Shown piece by piece: positions 7,374 through 11,651 of a stretch of 11,651 bases of DNA (positions within the stretch are counted from its first letter, which is position 1; every line of letters starts with the position of its first letter). A model generated the notes under the pieces. That model saw only the letters and a program-made list of their open reading frames with translations. It ran no database searches and had not been told where the DNA came from. This DNA comes from Aquificaceae bacterium. Its GTDB lineage: Bacteria > Aquificota > Aquificia > Aquificales > Aquificaceae. The DNA is taken from positions 1-11,651 of the forward strand of contig WGFS01000154.1 in assembly GCA_015492115.1 (NCBI GenBank). Direction: 5' to 3'. The position numbers were made by a program, and so were the translations under genes.

Positions 7374-7846
7374 AGGACAACATAAGGGCTCTCGCGGAAG
7401 CGATAGAGAGGGAGTCCGTCTTAATTCACAGGGACGCCCTTATAGACGGATACAGGGACGTATACAAACTCTCCAAGCTTGGGATAGACAGGATAATAAA
7501 GAAGGCTGCGGAGTACGGAGGGAAGAAAGGGGCAAAGACCCTCAAAGAGCGCTACGGCGTTTACACCGACAGGCTGGACGAGGCTCTTGAACTGCTGACC
7601 ATAATAGCGGAATCCTCAAGGCTTATAGACCTCTTTGAATACGACCTTGAGAGCATGGAGATATACATAGAGGGCTCTATACTGGTGGAAGCCATAGGAA
7701 AGAGCCAGAAACCCGTCTGTAAGCCTATGGCAGGCTTCTTCAAGGGATTCCTGACAGACCTCCTTGATAAAAAGTTTGAGGTGGAAGAGGTAACCTGTGC
7801 AGCTCAGGGATACGAGAGGTGCACCTTCAGGGTGAAACAGAAGTGA
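7361..7846 (+). CDS. Small V4R-domain (4-vinyl reductase type) protein
   Basis: The protein has 161 residues and no signal peptide. The C-terminal 60 residues look like a V4R domain: Y-I-E-G-S-I-L (about 102-108), K-P-V-C120, a G-F-F-K-G-F helix, and the terminal pattern C146-A-A-Q-G-Y-E-R-C154-T-F. V4R domains bind small hydrophobic molecules or metal through conserved cysteines, and occur in BchJ-like proteins and transcription regulators. The N-terminal 100 residues are mostly helical and charged, with no motif I recognise; I see no DNA-binding helix-turn-helix. The ATG at 7361 lies inside the upstream gene and has AGGA 7 bases before it. The 13-base overlap with the Fe-S assembly gene suggests a joint function, perhaps delivering to or sensing a cluster at C120/C146/C154. 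That link is inference. Confidence 0.72.
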   Translation: MGYLKDNIRALAEAIERESVLIHRDALIDGYRDVYKLSKLGIDRIIKKAAEYGGKKGAKTLKERYGVYTDRLDEALELLTIIAESSRLIDLFEYDLESMEIYIEGSILVEAIGKSQKPVCKPMAGFFKGFLTDLLDKKFEVEEVTCAAQGYERCTFRVKQK

Positions 7847-8452
7847 TCACCTTAAAGCCATGAGCTTTAGCTCACACTCAAAGAGGAACTCGTAGGCTTC
7901 GGCGTGCATGAGAGCACTGTCCATGTCCCTGCCCCAGGTGTAGAGCCCGTGAGAGGCTATCAGGAAGCCGTAGGTGCTGAGATGCTTCTTGAGATACTCC
8001 TCAACCCTTGAGGAGAGTCTTTTCATGTCCTGGTCGTTTTCAAAGACGGGGACACTCAGCTTTGTCTCGTGGGTCTCTATCTCCGGAAAGGCTTTCAGGA
8101 GCTCGTAGTCCTCAAGCTCAACACTTCCCTTGGCAAGTCGTGATATGAGGGTTGCGTTCGGCGAATGGGTATGCACAACCGCATTAACATCCGGGTTGAG
8201 CCTGTAAACCGTAAGATGGAGAAGCGTCTCCGCTGAAGGTCTCCTGTCGTTGAGGGGTTTTCCCTCAAGGTCAACGAGTAGGATGTCCTCTGGTTTTAGT
8301 CTGCCCTTGTGCCTGCCCGATGCTGTTATGGCAAATTTATCTGAACCAACTCTGACCGATAGGTTTCCACTCGTTGCGGGAACCCAGCCCTTAGAGTCAA
8401 GGAAGCGTCCAGCCTCCAGTATCTTACCAACCGCTGTATCAAAGTCATACAT
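7847..8452 (-). CDS. mtnB: Methylthioribulose-1-phosphate dehydratase (class II aldolase fold)
   Basis: The 201-residue protein has the class II aldolase/adducin fold. MtnB dehydrates methylthioribulose-1-phosphate in the methionine salvage pathway, which recycles the methylthioadenosine left from SAM use. Zinc ligands are H94-T-H96-S and H168 in A-S-H-G-L-Y-T-W-G. E75 in S-A-E-T-L-L-H is the likely catalytic acid. The P-A-T-S-G-N-L-S phosphate loop (25-32) and I-T-A-S-G-R-H-K-G also fit. The E-T-H-E-T-K-L-S-V-P and E-N-D-Q-D stretches favour MtnB over fuculose- or ribulose-phosphate aldolases, though a related sugar-phosphate lyase is not excluded. The ATG at 8452 has no Shine-Dalgarno sequence. 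Its TGA stop directly abuts the TGA of the convergent V4R gene with no gap. No other mtn genes are in view. Confidence 0.87.
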   Translation of the reverse strand: MYDFDTAVGKILEAGRFLDSKGWVPATSGNLSVRVGSDKFAITASGRHKGRLKPEDILLVDLEGKPLNDRRPSAETLLHLTVYRLNPDVNAVVHTHSPNATLISRLAKGSVELEDYELLKAFPEIETHETKLSVPVFENDQDMKRLSSRVEEYLKKHLSTYGFLIASHGLYTWGRDMDSALMHAEAYEFLFECELKLMALR

Positions 8453-8460
8453 GAGGATCT

Positions 8461-8466
8461 ATTATA
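8461..8466 (-). promoter_or_regulatory. Candidate -10 box for mtnB, implying a leaderless message
   Basis: The minus strand reads TATAAT, ending 8 bases before the mtnB ATG (8452). A normal start point about 7 bases past the hexamer would fall almost on the ATG, giving a leaderless or near-leaderless mRNA. This agrees with the missing ribosome binding site. No convincing -35 hexamer is found 16-18 bases upstream, so confidence is limited. Confidence 0.4.
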
Positions 8467-8475
8467 GAAACCGCC

Positions 8476-8504
8476 TTGACAGAACGTTGATTTTGTTGTA
8501 CCCT
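8476..8504 (+). promoter_or_regulatory. Candidate sigma-70-type promoter for the cytochrome c gene
   Basis: A perfect TTGACA (8476-8481) is followed by a 17-base spacer and TACCCT (8499-8504). The latter keeps the key first T, second A and last T of the -10 consensus. The predicted start point at about 8511 is next to the ATG at 8512, and no Shine-Dalgarno is present, so this too would be a leaderless message. The element lies back-to-back with the mtnB promoter candidate in a 59-base gap. Confidence 0.45.
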
Positions 8505-8511
8505 TTTGAGT

Positions 8512-8955
8512 ATGAAAGCGTTTACTTACGTCCTGTTCCTGATCGTGTCAGTATCTTTTGCGGGTGAGCTAAGCGATAAAGGATACGAGGTCTTCAGGAA
8601 AACCTGCTCAGCCTGCCACGTGGAGAGGGTGAGCCCTGAGAAGCTCGCCAGGATCCGGAAGGTGGTCAAGTCCGGAGGAAAACCGCCCCTCAAAGCTCCA
8701 CCCATGTCGGAGGTCTCCGCGAGGGTGAAGAAGTTCTATCCCGAGGAAGATAAGTTCGTTGAGTTTGTGAAGGACTACATAACGAACCCCTCCCGTGAGA
8801 AGGGGGTGTGCCTCCCCATGGCTTACAAGATCTTCGGTGTGATGCCTCCGATAGGCAGGACTCTTTCAGAGGAGGAGAAGGAAGCGGTCGCATTCTGGCT
8901 GTACCACAACTTCAAGGAGAGCTGGGAAGAGTTCATCAGGAAGAACCCTCACTGA
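8512..8955 (+). CDS. Periplasmic monohaem c-type cytochrome
   Basis: The 147-residue precursor begins with a classic signal peptide, M-K-A-F-T-Y then a hydrophobic core ending V-S-V-S-F-A, with likely cleavage after A17. One haem-attachment site C32-S-A-C35-H36 follows. The probable axial methionine is M111 in F-G-V-M-P-P-I-G, as in class I cytochromes. The C-terminal S-E-E-E-K-E-A-V-A-F-W-L-Y helix also fits the fold. It should carry electrons in the periplasm; the partner is unknown. The 75 residues between haem site and methionine are long and include M65 in A-P-P-M and an extra cysteine, C100. I chose ATG 8512 over an in-frame TTG at 8506 because the signal peptide then starts normally and the promoter candidate would put the transcript start there. 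It ends 59 bases before bioB. Confidence 0.85.
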   Translation: MKAFTYVLFLIVSVSFAGELSDKGYEVFRKTCSACHVERVSPEKLARIRKVVKSGGKPPLKAPPMSEVSARVKKFYPEEDKFVEFVKDYITNPSREKGVCLPMAYKIFGVMPPIGRTLSEEEKEAVAFWLYHNFKESWEEFIRKNPH

Positions 8956-8960
8956 TTTCC

Positions 8961-8988
8961 TTTACACGACACCGCACCTTCCTATATT
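8961..8988 (+). promoter_or_regulatory. Candidate promoter for bioB and downstream genes
   Basis: TTTACA (8961-8966, five of six consensus matches to TTGACA) is followed by a 16-base spacer and TATATT (8983-8988, five of six matches to TATAAT). The start point would be near 8995, leaving a short leader that contains the strong ribosome binding site of bioB. The box lies just after the cytochrome stop codon, so bioB and the two genes after it can be transcribed apart from the cytochrome gene. I see no BirA-type biotin operator in the spacer. Confidence 0.55.
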
Positions 8989-9002
8989 ATCCTTTTGTTC
9001 AC

Positions 9003-9009
9003 GGAGGTG
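9003..9009 (+). promoter_or_regulatory. Strong ribosome binding site of bioB
   Basis: GGAGGTG lies 5 bases before the ATG at 9015. It decides the bioB start against the much longer open frame reaching back to 8808, which runs through the cytochrome gene in another frame. Confidence 0.85.
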
Positions 9010-9014
9010 CGAAG

Positions 9015-10019
9015 ATGGACAGGTATGAGAGTTTGATAATAGAGCTTTACGAGAAGGCTATAAATTACGAGCCTCTAACCAGGGAGGAGGCTCTGAACAT
9101 ACTGAGTGTTCCGGACGACTACGTCCCATTTCTAACCCACTTTGCCCAGAAGATTAAAAAGAGGTTCTTCCCTGAGAACGAGCTGGAGTTCTGCTCAATT
9201 ATAAACGCCAAGAGCGGTGCCTGCTCCGAAGACTGCAGGTTCTGTGCCCAGTCCAAGTTCTACAAGACCCCCATAAACGTCTACAACCTCGTCCCCAAGG
9301 AGGAGATAGTTGAAGGTGCGGAGAGGGGGGTGGAGTTCGGTGCAAACCGCTACTGCGTTGTTCTGGCGGGCAAGCAGGCTACCCCCGAGGAGGTGGAGAG
9401 GATAGCTGAGGCAGTGAGGGAGGTAAAGGAGGTTGAGAAGATACCCATAAACGTCTGCGTCTCCGCGGGGACTATGGACGAGGAGAGCCTCAGGAAGCTC
9501 AAGTCTGCGGGTGTGAAGAGGGTAAACCACAACCTTGAGGCGAGCAGGAACTTCTTTCCAAAGATAGTCACCACCCACAGGTGGGAGGACAGGTACGAGA
9601 CCATAAAGAGGATCAAAGAAGTCGGTTTATCTACCTGCTGTGGCGGTATCTTCGGGATGGGTGAGAGCGAGGAGGACAGGGTTGACCTCGCCCTGACTTA
9701 CAGAGAGCTTGAGGTGGACTCAATACCCCTCAACTTCCTCATGCCCATTCAGGGAACCCCCTTAGAGAACGCGCCAGGTGTTTCTCCTATGGAAGCTCTC
9801 AAGGTCATAGCCATGTTCAGGTTCACGAACCCGAAGGCTGAGCTCAGACTGTGCGGTGGGAGGGAGCAGAACCTGAGGGACTTCCACGGGATGGCTGTTC
9901 TCATGACCAACGCCATGATGGTGGGAGGATACCTCACCCGTGCGGGAAGGGACATAAAGAAGGACTACCAGCTCCTTGAAGACTTGAAGGCGAGGAGGAA
10001 GGAGGAAGTTCTGACTTGA
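9015..10019 (+). CDS. bioB: Biotin synthase (radical SAM)
   Basis: The 334-residue enzyme inserts sulfur into dethiobiotin, the last step of biotin synthesis. The radical SAM 4Fe-4S cysteines are C70-S-E-D-C74-R-F-C77 in the typical S-G-A-C-x-E-D-C-x-F-C-A-Q context. Ligands of the sulfur-donating 2Fe-2S cluster can be placed at C114 (N-R-Y-C), C148 (N-V-C-V-S-A-G), C208 (S-T-C-C-G-G-I) and R279 (L-R-L-C-G-G-R-E). Y-N-H-N-type N171-H-N-L-E and M-P-I-x-G-T-P-L also match the family. Length is normal. Two extra cysteines, C209 and C281, sit beside cluster-ligand positions. The stop TGA overlaps the TTG start of the next gene, so bioB, the phosphotransferase-like gene and the NtrC-type gene look like one transcript. 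No other bio genes are seen here. Confidence 0.97.
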   Translation: MDRYESLIIELYEKAINYEPLTREEALNILSVPDDYVPFLTHFAQKIKKRFFPENELEFCSIINAKSGACSEDCRFCAQSKFYKTPINVYNLVPKEEIVEGAERGVEFGANRYCVVLAGKQATPEEVERIAEAVREVKEVEKIPINVCVSAGTMDEESLRKLKSAGVKRVNHNLEASRNFFPKIVTTHRWEDRYETIKRIKEVGLSTCCGGIFGMGESEEDRVDLALTYRELEVDSIPLNFLMPIQGTPLENAPGVSPMEALKVIAMFRFTNPKAELRLCGGREQNLRDFHGMAVLMTNAMMVGGYLTRAGRDIKKDYQLLEDLKARRKEEVLT

Positions 10020-10507
10020 GGTTTGAGCTTTACAGGCTCAAGCACGACGTATTTTCACTCCTCTTCAAGATAAAGTCCTCCGTTGAGCTCGCCGATGAGA
10101 AAGAGTTCAAGGAGATAGCCTTAGAGAACTTGGAGCTCCTGGAGAAGGTCCTTGAGAGGATCTTTTTGATAGAGTCCATAAAGGCTGGAAGGTACATCCT
10201 CAAAGAGGAAGGGTTCAACCCGACCCAGCTTGCAGGTGAGGTCTTCGGAATACCTTTAAAAGGGGAGTCTCTGCTCCGGGGGGATCCCTATCTCTTTACG
10301 AAGGCTCTCAGTGCACTCAAGGATGTGATCGCAGAACCAAAAGGGCTGAAGCCAGAAAGAAGATCCCTCATCATTGAGGGAGAGATGGACGCTTTGAACG
10401 ATATAAAAGAGTTCTTCCTTGCCTTTGCGGAACACCTCCTCTCCCTTCAGAACGTGAGCGTCCGCACTCATTCCTCTAAAATAGAACTCGTATGGGAAGG
10501 GTCTTAG
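10016..10507 (+). CDS. Histidine phosphotransferase-like / degenerate histidine kinase protein (Spo0B/ChpT-like layout)
   Basis: The 163-residue soluble protein has no close family that I can name with certainty. Its N-terminus is an antiparallel helix pair (about 1-62). The first helix carries L-K-H10-D11-V-F-S-L-L-F-K-I, which resembles the H-box of a kinase dimerisation domain and puts a His-Asp pair at the phosphate-acceptor position. The rest (about 63-163) follows the outline of a Bergerat ATPase domain: D-P-Y-L-F-T-K-A-L-S-A-L-K-D-V-I where the N-box should be, then a strand, a helix and a final strand pair. However, the N-box asparagines are replaced, and there is no D-x-G-x-G or second glycine box. 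It therefore should not bind ATP. Start TTG at 10016 overlaps the bioB stop (TTGA), with GGAGG 10 bases upstream. Its 3' end overlaps the NtrC-type gene by 16 bases, so a phosphotransfer or control role towards that regulator is likely but inferred. Confidence 0.6.
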   Translation: MRFELYRLKHDVFSLLFKIKSSVELADEKEFKEIALENLELLEKVLERIFLIESIKAGRYILKEEGFNPTQLAGEVFGIPLKGESLLRGDPYLFTKALSALKDVIAEPKGLKPERRSLIIEGEMDALNDIKEFFLAFAEHLLSLQNVSVRTHSSKIELVWEGS

Positions 10508-11651
10508 TAGTAGATGACGACGAGCAGATACTCAGGATAGTTGAGGCGAAGCTCAAGAAGGATTTTAAAGAGGTCTTTACCACCTCCTCTCCGCAGGAAG
10601 CCCTCAGGGTGGCGGGAAGGTTTGACGTTGTCCTCGTAGATCAGAAGATGCCCGAACTCTCCGGTACTGAGCTCGTGGAAGAGATACACAGGAGATTCCC
10701 GGAGCTCCCCGTGGTCATAATGACCGCCTTCGGTAGTATAGAGGACGCCATAGAGAGCATAAAGAGCGGAGCCTACCACTACGTGACAAAACCCGTGAAC
10801 TTTGACGAACTCACAAACATCCTGAACAAGGCGATAGAAACCAAGAGGCTCAGGGAGAGGGTGAAAGACTTAGAGGAGTTCTTAGGTATAGACGTTGTGG
10901 CGGAAAGCCCTCAGATGAGAAGGGTTCTGGACACCTCCAAGAAGGTGGCGCCCTTTGACACCTCTGTCCTGATAACAGGGGAGAGCGGAGTGGGTAAGGA
11001 GGTCGTTGCTAAGCTGATACACAGGAGTAGCAGGAGGTCTAAGGGACCATTCATAGCGATCAACTGCGCAGCGCTTCCGGACAACCTGATAGAGGCTGAG
11101 CTGTTCGGTTACAAAAAGGGGAGCTTTTCAGGTGCTTATACGGATAAGAAGGGCATAGTTGAAGAGGCGGAGGGGGGAACGCTCTTTCTGGACGAGATAG
11201 GAGACCTGCCACTCTCACTGCAGGCAAAACTCCTGAGACTCCTTCAGGAGAAAGAGATAAGACCCATAGGATCCAACAGACCAAAGAGGGTAGATGTCAG
11301 GGTTCTCTGTGCAACCAACAGGAACCTCAAAGAGATGGTTGAAAAGGGTGAGTTCAGGGAAGACCTCTTTTACCGTATCAACGTCATACACATACACATA
11401 CCTCCTCTGAGGGAGAGGAAGGAAGACATACTGCCCCTCGCCTACTTCTTCATAAAGAGATCGGCGGAGAAGTTCGGGACAGACACTAAGGAGCTTTCCG
11501 AGTCAGCCAAGAGGCAACTCCTATCCTACGACTGGCCCGGCAACGTCAGGGAGCTTGAGAACACCATAGAGAGGAGCTTTATACTGAGTGAAGGGACTGT
11601 TATAGAACGTATATACTTCCACGAGGATACAGGTGTATCAGAATCATTCAC
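10492..11651 (+). CDS. NtrC-family sigma-54-dependent response regulator (3' end outside window)
   Basis: The open frame of 386 codons runs off the right edge. A receiver domain (about 1-118) has acidic pocket D8-D9-D10, phospho-acceptor D50 in V-L-V-D-Q-K-M-P, T78 and K100. A linker helix follows. The AAA+ sigma-54 activation domain (about 137-372) has Walker A G163-E-S-G-V-G-K169, L1 loop G210-S-F-S-G-A215, Walker B G-G-T-L-F-L-D234-E235, sensor I C-A-T-N276, arginine-finger region F-R289-E-D-L-F-Y-R295, and sensor II W-P-G-N-V-R353-E-L. The DNA-binding helix-turn-helix expected after this lies beyond the window. Phosphorylation of D50 should control assembly of the ATPase that opens sigma-54 promoters. 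The loop differs from the usual GAFTGA at two positions. ATG 10492 lies within the preceding gene (16-base overlap). The target genes are not shown here. Confidence 0.93.
   Translation, partial: MGRVLVVDDDEQILRIVEAKLKKDFKEVFTTSSPQEALRVAGRFDVVLVDQKMPELSGTELVEEIHRRFPELPVVIMTAFGSIEDAIESIKSGAYHYVTKPVNFDELTNILNKAIETKRLRERVKDLEEFLGIDVVAESPQMRRVLDTSKKVAPFDTSVLITGESGVGKEVVAKLIHRSSRRSKGPFIAINCAALPDNLIEAELFGYKKGSFSGAYTDKKGIVEEAEGGTLFLDEIGDLPLSLQAKLLRLLQEKEIRPIGSNRPKRVDVRVLCATNRNLKEMVEKGEFREDLFYRINVIHIHIPPLRERKEDILPLAYFFIKRSAEKFGTDTKELSESAKRQLLSYDWPGNVRELENTIERSFILSEGTVIERIYFHEDTGVSESF

Noticed and set aside
7861..7874. TGAGC-TTTA-GCTCA inverted repeat as a terminator
   Set aside because: The stem is only 5 bp, inside mtnB codons, with no following T-run on either strand.
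8506..8511. TTG as the start of the cytochrome gene
   Set aside because: ATG at 8512 gives a standard signal peptide, and the TTG would lie at or before the predicted transcript start.
8808..9014. An upstream extension of bioB by 69 codons
   Set aside because: It overlaps the cytochrome gene in another frame, the added residues do not resemble BioB, and GGAGGTG sits correctly before the ATG at 9015.
8956..9014. A BirA biotin operator before bioB
   Set aside because: No spaced inverted repeat of the known BirA type is visible in the 59-base gap.
1..11651. tRNA, rRNA, CRISPR array, insertion sequence, prophage or defence genes
   Set aside because: I looked on both strands for cloverleaf-like sequence, regular repeats, transposase or integrase motifs and saw none. 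All sizeable stretches are covered by housekeeping or signalling genes.

Overview
The window is a dense block of bacterial housekeeping genes with almost no intergenic space. Protein families and codon habits (many AGG/AGA arginines and ATA isoleucines, Lys/Glu-rich proteins, very short spacers) point to a thermophilic chemolithoautotroph of the Aquificales (Aquifex/Hydrogenobacter/Hydrogenivirga-like). This is inferred from protein character and gene content; no rRNA or other marker is present.

Layout. (1) 1-752, plus strand: the 3' end of thiD (thiamine pyrimidine kinase), overlapping a small CPBP-type membrane protease. (2) 690-6967, minus strand, reading leftward: gltB (glutamate synthase large subunit), an Atg22/UMF1-like MFS transporter coupled to it by a GTGA overlap, then aroD (type I 3-dehydroquinate dehydratase). 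The aroD end overlaps the protease gene end by 63 bp. (3) A short AT-rich divergent promoter region (6968-7064), then on the plus strand a DUF59/MIP18-like Fe-S assembly factor overlapping a small V4R-domain protein. (4) mtnB (methionine salvage) on the minus strand, its stop codon abutting the V4R stop. (5) Divergent from mtnB, on the plus strand: a secreted monohaem cytochrome c, bioB (biotin synthase, with a good sigma-70-type promoter and RBS of its own), a 163-aa protein that looks like a histidine phosphotransferase or kinase relic without an ATP-binding core, and an NtrC-type sigma-54 activator that runs off the right edge.

How the genes fit together. GltB assimilates nitrogen into glutamate and AroD serves aromatic synthesis. 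ThiD, BioB and MtnB make or recycle cofactors and methionine, and the DUF59 protein fits Fe-S cluster supply, which GltB and BioB both need. No gltD is present, so the electron donor for GltB is open; ferredoxin is plausible in this lineage.

The most unusual part is the right end. bioB, the phosphotransferase-like gene and the NtrC-family gene overlap and probably form one transcript. The middle protein keeps a His-Asp H-box-like helix but lacks recognisable N and G boxes, resembling the Spo0B/ChpT plan. The activator has GSFSGA instead of GAFTGA in its sigma-54 contact loop. No gene-free stretch exceeds about 100 bases, and I see no tRNA, rRNA, CRISPR array, insertion sequence or phage gene.
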